DNA from: Phytohabitans sp052068095
GTDB taxonomy: Bacteria > Actinomycetota > Actinomycetes > Mycobacteriales > Micromonosporaceae
Assembly (NCBI RefSeq): GCF_052068095.1
Contig: NZ_JBQHDG010000004.1
Location: 372,001 to 436,000 of the forward strand
DNA length: 64,000 bases
Reading direction: 5' to 3'
The position numbers were made by a program, and so were the translations under genes. Position 1 is the first letter of the stretch; every line of letters begins with the position of its first letter. Under the pieces are notes generated by a model that saw nothing but the letters and a program-made list of their open reading frames with translations, had not been told where the DNA came from and did not search any database. Shown in pieces: positions 42,647-50,177 of the stretch.

Positions 42647-44030
42647 CGATCTACCGGTCGTGGTCATCGGCGCGGGCCCGGTCGGGCTGGCCGCCGCCGC
42701 CCACCTGCACGAGCGCGGCCTGGCGTTCACCGTCCTGGAGGCCGGCGACGGCCCCGCCGCCGCCGTGCGGGCGTGGGGGCATGTGCGGCTGTTCTCCCCG
42801 TGGCGGTACAACATCGACGCCGCCGCCCGCCGCCTCCTGGCGGATGCCCGATGGGTGGAACCGGATCCGGAGGTGCTGCCGACGGGCAGGCAGTTGGCCG
42901 CCGAATACCTCCAGCCTCTGGCGGACCTGTCCGCGCTCAAGCCGCACCTGCGCTATGACGCCCGGGTGATCGCGGTGACCCGGCAGGGTGTAGACCGGCT
43001 CCGCACGGCCGGCCGCGCGGACGCGCCGCTCGTGGTGCGGCTCGCCGGCGGCGAAGTCCTGCTGGCCCGGGCGGTGATCGACGCCTCCGGCACCTGGGAC
43101 ACGCCGAACGTGCTCGGCGCCTCGGGCATCCCCGCCCGCGGCGAAACCGAGGCCGCCCGGTTCATCGAGACGGCGCTGCCGGACGTGCTCGGCGCCGACC
43201 GGGACCGGTTCGCCGGCCGCCACACCCTTGTGGTCGGCGCGGGCCACTCCGCTGCCAACACCCTTCTCGCCCTGGCCGACCTCGCCTCCCAGACGCCAGG
43301 GATGCGAGTGGTGTGGGCGATCCGGTCGGCCAGCCCCGCCCGCACGTACGGCGGCGAGGCGGCCGATGCCCTCCCGGCCCGGGGCGCGATCGGCAGCCGG
43401 CTACGCGAACACGTGGAGTCCGGGGCGATCGAGTTGGTCACCGGCTTCGGTGTCCATGCCATCGCCGCCTCGGACGAGGGCGGGGTGGCCGTTTCCGACG
43501 GCGCCCGCACGCTCACGGTGGACCGGGTGGTAGCGGCGACCGGGTTCCGGCCAGACCACGCGCTGACCACCGAACTGCGCCTGGACCTGGACCCGATCCT
43601 CGGCGCCACCCGCGCGCTGGCCCCGTTGATTGATCCGAACGAGCATTCCTGTGGCACCGTGCCGCCGCACGGCGTCGAGGAGCTCGCTCACCCCGAGCCC
43701 GGCTTCTACGGCATCGGGGTCAAGAGCTACGGCCGGGCGCCGACGTTCCTGATGGCCACCGGCTACGAGCAGGCCCGCTCGGTCGTCGCCGCCCTGGCTG
43801 GCGACTGGGCCGCCGCACGGGACGTCCAGCTGGACCTGCCCGAGACCGGGGTGTGCAACAGCGGCCAGCCGGTCGACAGCGACCGGATCCAAGACGGCGG
43901 TGGCTGCTGCGGCGTCACCACGGCCGCGGCGGCACCGCCGGGTCGCGGCCTGGCCACCGGGATCGGCGGCGGTCTGCTGTCCGCACCCGCGCCGACTCCA
44001 CCAGCCGCGAGCGGGAGCCGCGCCAGGTAA
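42639..44030 (+). CDS. ArsO-like flavin-dependent monooxygenase
   Basis: This flavoprotein has 463 residues from GTG 42639, six bases after AAGGAG. The FAD-binding motif is VVVIGAGPVGLAAAAHL (about 6-22), with LVVGAGHSAANTLLALAD as the NADP-binding glycine motif (about 195) and VVAATGFRPD as the second FAD motif. The C-terminal tail carries LPETGVCNSGQ and GGGCCGV. I recall such Cys-rich tails in actinobacterial flavoproteins beside arsenic genes. The likely role is oxidation of an arsenical or related thiol-reactive metalloid. It is divergent from arsR and close to the arsC operon. Confidence 0.82.
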   Translation: MDSDLPVVVIGAGPVGLAAAAHLHERGLAFTVLEAGDGPAAAVRAWGHVRLFSPWRYNIDAAARRLLADARWVEPDPEVLPTGRQLAAEYLQPLADLSALKPHLRYDARVIAVTRQGVDRLRTAGRADAPLVVRLAGGEVLLARAVIDASGTWDTPNVLGASGIPARGETEAARFIETALPDVLGADRDRFAGRHTLVVGAGHSAANTLLALADLASQTPGMRVVWAIRSASPARTYGGEAADALPARGAIGSRLREHVESGAIELVTGFGVHAIAASDEGGVAVSDGARTLTVDRVVAATGFRPDHALTTELRLDLDPILGATRALAPLIDPNEHSCGTVPPHGVEELAHPEPGFYGIGVKSYGRAPTFLMATGYEQARSVVAALAGDWAAARDVQLDLPETGVCNSGQPVDSDRIQDGGGCCGVTTAAAAPPGRGLATGIGGGLLSAPAPTPPAASGSRAR

Positions 44031-44081
44031 CCCGCGCCGTCCCTGGCGCCGAAGAGGATCGGTCGGCCAACCGCGGTCTGG

Positions 44082-45461
44082 TCAGCGGGTGGTCAGCATC
44101 CAGGTCTGTGCGGCCATCTGGACCGCGTCCCACGGGCTGCCCAGCGGTGGCGTGTAGGACAGGTCCAGGTCGGCGATGTCATCCACAGTCATCCGGTGGT
44201 GCAGGGCGGTGGCGTAGATGTCCACCCGCTTGGCCACGCCGGTATCCCGGTGCCCCACCAGCTGCGCCCCGAGCAACCGGCCGGTGGAGGTGTCACCGGT
44301 GACCTTGATGGTGATCGGCTTCGCACCCGGGTAGTACGCCTTGTGGTCGTCCGCGACCGTGCGGCGGCTGGCCGGCATGAGGCCGTGCGCGGCGGCTTCG
44401 TGGTCGCGCAGCCCGGTGCGGGCGACGGCGAGGTCGAACACCTTGACCACCTGTGTGCCGAGGGAGCCGGCGAACTCCCGATCCCCGCCGACGGCGTTCT
44501 CGCCGGCGATCCGGCCCTGTTTGTGTGCGGTCGTGCCCAGCGGCAGGTAGGTGTCGGTCTCCAGCAGCCGGTGGTAGGTGTGCACGCAGTCACCGGCCGC
44601 GTAGACGTCGGGCACGTTGGTGCGCATCCGCCGGTCCACGGCGATCGCCCCACGCACGCCGAGCCCCACACTGGCCGTCTCGGCCAGGGTCGTGTCCGGG
44701 CGCACGCCGACGACCACGAGCACAAAGTCCACAGTGGAGGAGAACGCGTCAGCGCGGTCGGCCGTGGTGTGCCCGGCCACCGTCAACCCGGCCGGTCCAC
44801 GCTCGATCGCCGTGACCGTGACGCCGGTGCACACCCGGACGCCGTGACGGGCGAGCTCCTCCTCGACCAGTGCCGCCAGGTCCGCGTCGACCGTCGGCAG
44901 CACCTGCGGCAGCTGCTCCACAACCGTGACCGCGAGACCGCGGGCGTGCAGCGCCTCGGCCATCTCCAGGCCGATGTACCCGGCACCCACGATCAACGCC
45001 GACCGCGGCTCACGGGCCAACCCCTCGGTGAGGGCGAACGTGTCCGCCATCGTGTGCAACACGTACACCCCGTCGGCCGTGCCGAGCCGGTCCAGACCCG
45101 TGATCGGCGGGCGGACCGGACTCGCGCCGGTGCCGACCACGAGACGGTCATAGCCGATCGTCTCCTCCCGCCCATCGGGGCCGGTCACGGTGACGGTGCG
45201 GGCCGCTGGGTCGATCCGCCGGGCCGTCGTGTCCAGCCGCAGCTCCAGACCGGCCGCCTCGAGGTCAGCCTGGGTGCGGTGGGCCAGGTCGCGCCAGTCC
45301 GGCACATCCCCGGAGACGTGGTACGGGATGCCGCAGATCGAGTAGTTCGGAAAGCGGTCGGCCACTACCAGCAACGGCTCCACGTCTGGGTCGACCTGCC
45401 GCGCGCGCAGCCCGGCGCCGATCCCGGCGTCGCTGCCGCCCACGATGACCAGCCGGGTCAC
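44082..45461 (-). CDS. FAD-dependent disulfide reductase (CoA-disulfide reductase/NADH oxidase type)
   Basis: This flavoprotein has 459 residues. The FAD-binding start is MTRLVIVGGSDAGIGAGLRA. The single redox Cys lies in YSICGIPYHVSG (about residue 43), as in CoA-disulfide reductase and NADH oxidases. The NAD-binding motif is ALIVGAGYIGLEMAEALHA, with YAAGDCVHTYHR as the second FAD motif and a C-terminal dimerisation domain. It overlaps arsC by 4 bp. It could supply reducing power for arsenate reduction or recycle a thiol such as mycothiol or CoA; this is inferred from the operon, not shown. Confidence 0.88.
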   Translation of the reverse strand: MTRLVIVGGSDAGIGAGLRARQVDPDVEPLLVVADRFPNYSICGIPYHVSGDVPDWRDLAHRTQADLEAAGLELRLDTTARRIDPAARTVTVTGPDGREETIGYDRLVVGTGASPVRPPITGLDRLGTADGVYVLHTMADTFALTEGLAREPRSALIVGAGYIGLEMAEALHARGLAVTVVEQLPQVLPTVDADLAALVEEELARHGVRVCTGVTVTAIERGPAGLTVAGHTTADRADAFSSTVDFVLVVVGVRPDTTLAETASVGLGVRGAIAVDRRMRTNVPDVYAAGDCVHTYHRLLETDTYLPLGTTAHKQGRIAGENAVGGDREFAGSLGTQVVKVFDLAVARTGLRDHEAAAHGLMPASRRTVADDHKAYYPGAKPITIKVTGDTSTGRLLGAQLVGHRDTGVAKRVDIYATALHHRMTVDDIADLDLSYTPPLGSPWDAVQMAAQTWMLTTR

Positions 45462-45877
45462 CCCGCCGCCCGCCCTGGCACCAGATCCGCCACCAAGTCC
45501 CCTACGCGGCGGCGGATCTCGTCACGGATCGGCCGCACCGCCTCGATCCCCTGACCGGCCGGGTCGTCCAGCTTCCAGTCCTCATACCGCTTACCCGGAA
45601 AGACGGGGCAGGCGTCGCCGCATCCCATCGTCACGATGACGTCGGCGGCGTACGCGTCGTCGTACTCCAGCAGGTTTGGAATGTTGCCGGTGATGTCGAC
45701 GCCGGCCTCGGCCATCGCCGCCACCGCGACCGGGTTGATTTCGCTCGCCGGCGCGGAGCCGGCCGAGCGGACCTCGACCGCGTCTCCGGCCAGATGGCGC
45801 AGCCACCCTGCCGCCATCTGCGATCGGCCCGCGTTGTGCACGCACACGAACAACACCACCGGCTTCGAACCGCTCAT
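45458..45877 (-). CDS. arsC: Arsenate reductase, low-molecular-weight phosphatase type
   Basis: This enzyme has 139 residues from ATG 45877. The P-loop is FVCVHNAGRSQMAAGW (CX5R: Cys about 11, Arg about 17), followed by SAGSAPASEINPVAVAAMAE and VDITGN, then VTMGCGDACPVFPGKRYEDW with the acidic/Cys-containing segment typical of ArsC. It reduces arsenate to arsenite using thioredoxin or mycothiol-type partners. It overlaps both neighbours by 4 bp. The product As(III) would then leave through the aquaporin encoded just upstream, since no Acr3 or ArsB gene is present. Confidence 0.93.
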   Translation of the reverse strand: MSGSKPVVLFVCVHNAGRSQMAAGWLRHLAGDAVEVRSAGSAPASEINPVAVAAMAEAGVDITGNIPNLLEYDDAYAADVIVTMGCGDACPVFPGKRYEDWKLDDPAGQGIEAVRPIRDEIRRRVGDLVADLVPGRAAG

Positions 45878-46608
45878 CCTGATCGCCCTTCCGACAACTG
45901 TGGGACCACGACCTCTTCCGCGCCGACCGCCGCGCGCGGGTACAACACCACCAACACACCCAATCCCACAACCAGACCCACCAGCTGGGCAACGACGAAA
46001 CCCGGCACCGATCCCGGGGCGATACCGGCGAACGTATCCGTGAACGCCCGCCCCACCGTGACCGCCGGGTTGGCGAAGCTCGTCGAGGAGGTGAACCAGT
46101 ACGCCGCACCGATGTACGCACCCACCGCGGCCGGCGCGACCGAAGCTCGGCCCGCGCGAGCGAGGGCGAACACCAACAGCACCAGACCGGCCGTCGCCAC
46201 CAGCTCCCCGATCCACAGGTGGCTCCGTCCGCGACCGGTGCCCGACCAGTCCACCGGCGACAGCTCGAACATCAGGTTCGCCAGCACGCAGCCACCGATC
46301 GCCCCGACCACCTGCGCGGACACGTACGCGGCCAGGTCCCCGGTGGTCAGACCGGTGGCAGAACGCCGACCCAGCCACCAATCCGCGAGCGAGATGACCG
46401 GATTGAGATGAGCGCCGGAGACCGGACCGACAACCAGAATGAGGGCCGCCAAGCCGAGCGCGGTGGCGGTCGAGTTCTCCAACAGCTGAAGGCCCACATC
46501 ATCCGGCGACAGCCGGGCCGCCATGATCCCCGAGCCGACCACCACCGTGACCAGCAGCCCCGTGCCGACGAACTCGGCGGTCGCGCGACGCCACAACGGC
46601 AGGCCCAT
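45874..46608 (-). CDS. MIP-family aquaporin in an arsenic operon (AqpS-like)
   Basis: This channel has 244 residues and six predicted helices. The two pore motifs are SGAHLNPVISLADWW (about residue 62-76) and TSFANPAVTVGRAFTD (about 180). The first is NPV rather than NPA; the second is canonical NPA followed by Arg. In Sinorhizobium meliloti an aquaglyceroporin (AqpS) replaces Acr3 and lets arsenite flow out after ArsC reduction. The same gene order logic, arsR-aqp-arsC, is seen here. Start ATG 46608 overlaps the ArsR stop by one base, and the stop overlaps arsC. Confidence 0.92.
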   Translation of the reverse strand: MGLPLWRRATAEFVGTGLLVTVVVGSGIMAARLSPDDVGLQLLENSTATALGLAALILVVGPVSGAHLNPVISLADWWLGRRSATGLTTGDLAAYVSAQVVGAIGGCVLANLMFELSPVDWSGTGRGRSHLWIGELVATAGLVLLVFALARAGRASVAPAAVGAYIGAAYWFTSSTSFANPAVTVGRAFTDTFAGIAPGSVPGFVVAQLVGLVVGLGVLVVLYPRAAVGAEEVVVPQLSEGRSG

Positions 46609-46913
46609 CAGCACTCCCGCCGCACATCGCCGCTGTCGCGGGCTTGCTCGGCCAGCGCGCTCAGGTAGCCGGCCGCGCCGTCGAGAGCCTCCGCCCGCAG
46701 GCGGTAGAACGTATAACGGCCCTCTGGCCTGGCCTCCACGATGCCCGCCTGCCGCAGCGCGCGCAGGTGGTTGGAGACGTTCGGCTGTGTCGCACCGGTA
46801 TCCGCCACCAGGTGGCAGGTGCACGCCGCCCCAGCGGCGAGGATCTCCACGATCCGGGCCCGCAGCGGGTCGGCCAACAGGCGGATCACATCATGCTCAG
46901 CTGATATCAGCAC
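46608..46913 (-). CDS. arsR: Second ArsR-family metalloregulator
   Basis: This repressor has 101 residues from GTG 46913. It has DVIRLLADPLRARIVEILAA, a Cys-pair motif AACTCHLVADTG (about 29-40) in place of the usual CVCDL, and the recognition helix QPNVSNHLRALRQAG. It is the first gene of a four-gene operon with the aquaporin, arsC and disulfide reductase. A 10-bp palindrome lies within its first codons. The longer frame to 47021 has no protein-like sequence. Its sensor site differs from the arsR at 42056, so the two may respond to different metalloids. Confidence 0.9.
   Translation of the reverse strand: MLISAEHDVIRLLADPLRARIVEILAAGAACTCHLVADTGATQPNVSNHLRALRQAGIVEARPEGRYTFYRLRAEALDGAAGYLSALAEQARDSGDVRREC
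46901..46910. promoter_or_regulatory. Palindrome at the start of the ars operon
   Basis: CTGATATCAG is a perfect 10-bp palindrome starting immediately after the GTG of the ArsR gene. In a leaderless or short-leader mRNA a repressor bound here would sit at the transcription start. It is a candidate ArsR site. Confidence 0.4.
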
Positions 46914-47076
46914 ACCATGATTCAACCAGGCGCAGCCCGCACCTCCCCCGCGAGGGTGCCCACCGTCGCCGACAAGACCTCTACCCGGCCCTGGATCCAA
47001 GCCTGTACACGAACGCCTCACGGCTGGCGTCGAAGGTGCGGAAGGCGGCTACACATTCGCCAGATCTCGTTCGGCG

Positions 47077-47445
47077 CTACGACGCGGTGAGTCGCTCCTG
47101 TGCCTCGAACAGTTCGTCGCCGCGCTCGGTGACCCAGGCGCCCAGCGCCCGCATCGGGCCGTCGGCGAAGCTACGGCCGAGATCGGTAAGCGCGTAGTCG
47201 ACCCGGGGCGGCGCCTCGGCGAAGAACCGCCGCTCGATCAGGCCATTGCCGGCCAACCGGTGTAACGCCTCGGTGAGCGCCTTGTCGCTGATTCCTCCGA
47301 TGCGCGCCCGTAGCGTGCGGCGGCGGCGCGGGCCCTCGGTCAGCGCCGCGAGCACGACCGCATCCCACGTATGCGCGAACAGGTCGGCCGCCATGCGCAG
47401 CCGGCAGTCAGCCACGAATTCCTCGCAGTAGGCGCCATCACCCAT
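47077..47445 (-). CDS. HxlR-family transcriptional regulator
   Basis: This winged-helix regulator has 122 residues from ATG 47445. The N-terminal Cys (GDGAYCEEFVADCRLRMAAD) is typical of redox- or electrophile-sensing HxlR proteins. Then come WDAVVLAALTEGPRRRRTLR, the HTH ISDKALTEALHRLAGNGLIE and the wing EAPPRVDYALTDLGRS. It is divergent from an NADP-binding protein at 47511, and a 6+6-bp inverted repeat lies between them. It is likely to repress that gene. The longer frame to 47553 lacks coding character. Confidence 0.92.
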   Translation of the reverse strand: MGDGAYCEEFVADCRLRMAADLFAHTWDAVVLAALTEGPRRRRTLRARIGGISDKALTEALHRLAGNGLIERRFFAEAPPRVDYALTDLGRSFADGPMRALGAWVTERGDELFEAQERLTAS

Positions 47446-47470
47446 GCACCCCATCCTGGCACACCCGACA

Positions 47471-47504
47471 CGCACCATCCGGTGCGCGTCGGCCGGCCTA
47501 GCGT
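47471..47504 (+). promoter_or_regulatory. Inverted repeat and -10 between HxlR and its divergent gene
   Basis: CGCACC-ATCC-GGTGCG (47471-47486) is a perfect inverted repeat in the 65-bp divergent gap and is a likely HxlR operator. TAGCGT (47499-47504) lies six bases before the ATG at 47511 and would serve as the -10 of a leaderless transcript. Confidence 0.55.
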
Positions 47505-47510
47505 GACGGC

Positions 47511-48134
47511 ATGCGTATCGGAATCCTCGGCACCGGCAACCTCGCCACAGCACTGGCCACCGGCTGGGCCCGGGCCGGGCATGACATCACCATCGGCGGT
47601 CGCTCGACGGCCGCCGCCGAAGCGATCGCGAACCGGATCGGCGGCACCGCCCGGCCCGTGCGGACAGTCGCCGCCGGCGCCGACGCGGTTCTGCTCGCAG
47701 TCCGCTGGAATGGCGTCACCGAAATGCTCACGGCGGCCGGTGGGCCAGCCGGCGCACTCGCCGACCTTCCCCTGATCGACCCGACGAACGCTGTCGAGCA
47801 CGGTGTCGGCGCCCTCCATACCGAACCTGCCCGGTCAGCGGCCGAGCACGTCGCCGCCCTCGCGCCTGGCGCGCACGTGGTCAAAGCCTTCCATCTGTTT
47901 CCGGCGGAGCGGTGGGTGACGCCCGACGCCGGACCGGTCACCGTCGCCATGTGCGGTGACGACGAACGCGCCCTCGATGTGGTCGGGGCCCTCGTGCGAG
48001 ACGTGGGTGGAATTTCCGCGATCCTCGGGAAGCTCGACCGGGTACGCCAGTTGGAGGAGGTCGCCGGCTTCGTCATCGGGCTGGCATTCGCCGGTGTTGA
48101 CCCGCAATCGGCGATTCCGACGGTTCCCCGCTGA
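47511..48134 (+). CDS. NADP-binding (F420-dependent oxidoreductase-like) protein
   Basis: This Rossmann protein has 207 residues. The glycine motif is MRIGILGTGNLATALATGWA, followed by ITIGGRSTAAAEAIANRIGG, ADAVLLAVRWNGV and LIDPTNAVEHGVG. This matches the NADP oxidoreductase coenzyme-F420-dependent family (YfmJ/FNO-like small dinucleotide-binding reductases). Many relatives work with NADPH and unknown partners. It lies divergent to hxlR with an operator-like repeat between, so expression probably responds to electrophiles or oxidants. The start is leaderless by the TAGCGT element. Confidence 0.85.
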   Translation: MRIGILGTGNLATALATGWARAGHDITIGGRSTAAAEAIANRIGGTARPVRTVAAGADAVLLAVRWNGVTEMLTAAGGPAGALADLPLIDPTNAVEHGVGALHTEPARSAAEHVAALAPGAHVVKAFHLFPAERWVTPDAGPVTVAMCGDDERALDVVGALVRDVGGISAILGKLDRVRQLEEVAGFVIGLAFAGVDPQSAIPTVPR

Positions 48135-48141
48135 CATGACA

Positions 48142-48401
48142 TCAGCCAAGAGCCCCGTCACTTTCCCAGTCGGTGCCGAGAAACTGCCTCGGGATGTGGG
48201 TGGCCTCGTTTCGAAAGAGTTCACCGAAGTCGCCGCACAGACCGGTGCCAAGCCGCCCGTCATCGGCAACACGGACCATTGTCGGGCGAATGCCCTGTCG
48301 GTCGCGACCTCGGCGGCGAGGGCGAAGACGCGGTCGATCCGGTCCAGCGCCCGGTCGAGCAGGTCGACGGCCGCGTCCGGTCGGGCGGTGCGGGAAGGCA
48401 C
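48142..48401 (-). pseudogene. Possible decayed gene of unknown type
   Basis: On the minus strand a helix-like segment (VPSRTARPDAAVDLLDRALD, RIDRVFALAAEVATDRAF) is followed in another frame by MVRVADDGRLGTGLCGDFGE and LFRNEATHIPRQFLG, ending 8 bp from the convergent gene. The two read as one broken protein, but I have no family match. The rest of 48402-48564 holds only the upstream region of the protease gene. Confidence 0.3.
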
Positions 48402-48564
48402 GGGGTCTCTTCATCGTTCGGTGGCCCTCTACTGTGGACCGTGGTGGCATTTCAGTGAAGGGTCACCGCGCCGTGGTGTTTCCGCCGCCGCGGCGGTCAA
48501 CGGGTCGATCACGCCGGAGGCCTGCCATGCGCTGGGACAGCGGCGGGCGGCCGGCCGGGGTTAA

Positions 48565-49344
48565 ATGGTGCCTATGTGGACTAGAAGGCTCACAGCAGTA
48601 CTCGGCGCGGCCGCGCTGGCCCTTGTCGCGCACGCCGCGCCGGCCAATGCCATCGCCAACGGTGAGGAAGTGCCGATCGGCAAGTACCGGTTCTCGGTCA
48701 AGCTGACCATGACCGGTATCCCCACGGCCGACGGCGGGCGCCGCAACAGCGCCTGCTCCGGCTCGCTGATCGCGCCCGACTGGGTCCTGACCGCCGGGCA
48801 CTGCTTCCGCGACGTCAACGGGGTGCGGGTGGAGCGGCCGGTGGCCGACCTCACCACCGCGACGGTCGGCCGCACCGACCTGGAGGGCACCGGCGGCCAC
48901 GTCGCCACCGTGATCGCGGTGCGGCAGTCCCCCACCAACGACGTGGCACTGGCGAAGATCGACAAGCGGATCACCGACATTAGGCCGCTGTGGCTGAGCC
49001 GCACCGCACCCGAGGTCGGCGACGTGCTGCGGCTCACCGGCTACGGCTCGATCACCAGCCAGAACCCCACCCCGTCGACCCGGCTGCGCACCGGACAGCT
49101 CCAGGTCACGACGGTGAACGCCGCGACGCTTGGCATGACCGGCTACGCGCCGCAGCGGGACACCACTCCCTGCCCGTACGACTCAGGCGGCCCGTTCTTC
49201 TCCGAGCGCCTCCCCGGCCGTCCGCTCCTGGTAGCGATCGTCAACAGCGGGCCGAGCTGCCCCCATGTGCTGGACGAGACCACCGCCCGGATCGACGTGA
49301 TCGTGCCCTGGATCCACAGCACGATCGGTTACTACCCGCGCTGA
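48565..49344 (+). CDS. Secreted trypsin-like serine protease
   Basis: This S1-family protease has 259 residues; ATG 48574 is a possible start three codons in. The signal peptide is LTAVLGAAALALVAHAAPAN, followed directly by IANGEE, resembling the mature N-terminus IVGG. Catalytic His is in VLTAGHCFRD, Asp in SPTNDVALAKID and Ser in PYDSGGPFF. A late Cys pair suits disulfides. There is no long propeptide, so it may be active on export. The target is extracellular protein, otherwise unknown. It stands alone, with no protease inhibitor gene next to it. Confidence 0.92.
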   Translation: MVPMWTRRLTAVLGAAALALVAHAAPANAIANGEEVPIGKYRFSVKLTMTGIPTADGGRRNSACSGSLIAPDWVLTAGHCFRDVNGVRVERPVADLTTATVGRTDLEGTGGHVATVIAVRQSPTNDVALAKIDKRITDIRPLWLSRTAPEVGDVLRLTGYGSITSQNPTPSTRLRTGQLQVTTVNAATLGMTGYAPQRDTTPCPYDSGGPFFSERLPGRPLLVAIVNSGPSCPHVLDETTARIDVIVPWIHSTIGYYPR

Positions 49345-49493
49345 CCCCGCGGATCATCCGCTAGTGGATCACCCGTCGGCCGGCCGGCGCTACCTCTACC
49401 GAAGCTCCGGCCGGCGCACCTGATCTGCTCGAGGCGGTGTTCGCCGCCCACCACCGGGTGCTGCGACGCTGGCTGCGCCAAGAGGGCCACGGA

Positions 49494-50177
49494 CTATCGG
49501 TGTTCGCCCAGGGTGTCTCCGGGTTTGGCCAGCTCGTGCTGGTAGGCGAACACGACCAGCTGGGCGCGGTCGCGGGCGTTCAGCTTGATCATTGTGCGGT
49601 TGATGTGCGTCTTGACCGTGAGCGGCGACAGGTGCAGGCGTTCGGCGATGTCGCCATTGGACAGTCCATGTGCGACCAGCAGCAGGATCTCCATCTCCCG
49701 GTCGGTGACGAGCGCGAGCTCCGGCGGGTGCCGCGCGGGCGGGCGGATGTGGTGGATCAGGCGGCCGATCAGGCCGCTGGTGGCGCGGGGCGACAGCAGC
49801 GCCTCGCCGTCGGCGACGACCCGGATGGCGTTGACCAGGTCGCCGGGGGCCACGTTTTTGCCCAGGAAGCCGCTCGCGCCGGCCTGTAAGGCGTAGATGA
49901 CGTTGTCGTCGTTGTCGAACGTGGTCAGCACCAGCACGCGCACGCCGGCGAGGCGCTCGTCGGCGCCGATGCGGCGGGTCGCCTCGATGCCGTCGAGGTG
50001 CGGCATGCGGATGTCCATCAGGACCACGTCGACCCGGCCGGTGTAGCACAGATCGACGGCTTCGCGGCCGTCGGCGGCCTCCCCCACGACCTCCATCTCC
50101 GGCGCGGCGTCAATGATCATTTTGAACCCGGCGCGGATGAGCGCCTGGTCGTCGGCGAGCAGCACACGGATGGTCAC
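49494..50177 (-). CDS. NarL-type response regulator
   Basis: This response regulator has 227 residues from GTG 50177. The receiver has VLLADDQALIRAGF, the phospho-acceptor Asp in VVLMDIRMPHLDG, and Lys in FLGKNVAPG. The LuxR helix-turn-helix has VTDREMEILLLVAHGLSNGD and SPLTVKTHINRTMIKL. Its start overlaps the kinase stop by 4 bp (GTGA). With the kinase it forms a two-component system that lies upstream of, and divergent from, the MMPL exporter at 51561. That exporter is a possible but unproven target. Confidence 0.93.
   Translation of the reverse strand: MTIRVLLADDQALIRAGFKMIIDAAPEMEVVGEAADGREAVDLCYTGRVDVVLMDIRMPHLDGIEATRRIGADERLAGVRVLVLTTFDNDDNVIYALQAGASGFLGKNVAPGDLVNAIRVVADGEALLSPRATSGLIGRLIHHIRPPARHPPELALVTDREMEILLLVAHGLSNGDIAERLHLSPLTVKTHINRTMIKLNARDRAQLVVFAYQHELAKPGDTLGEHR

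Noticed and set aside
46914..47076. Possible plus-strand fragment (DLYPALDPSLYTNASRLASK) between ArsR and HxlR
   Set aside because: The short segment looks protein-like but has no start, no family match and only about 35 codons.
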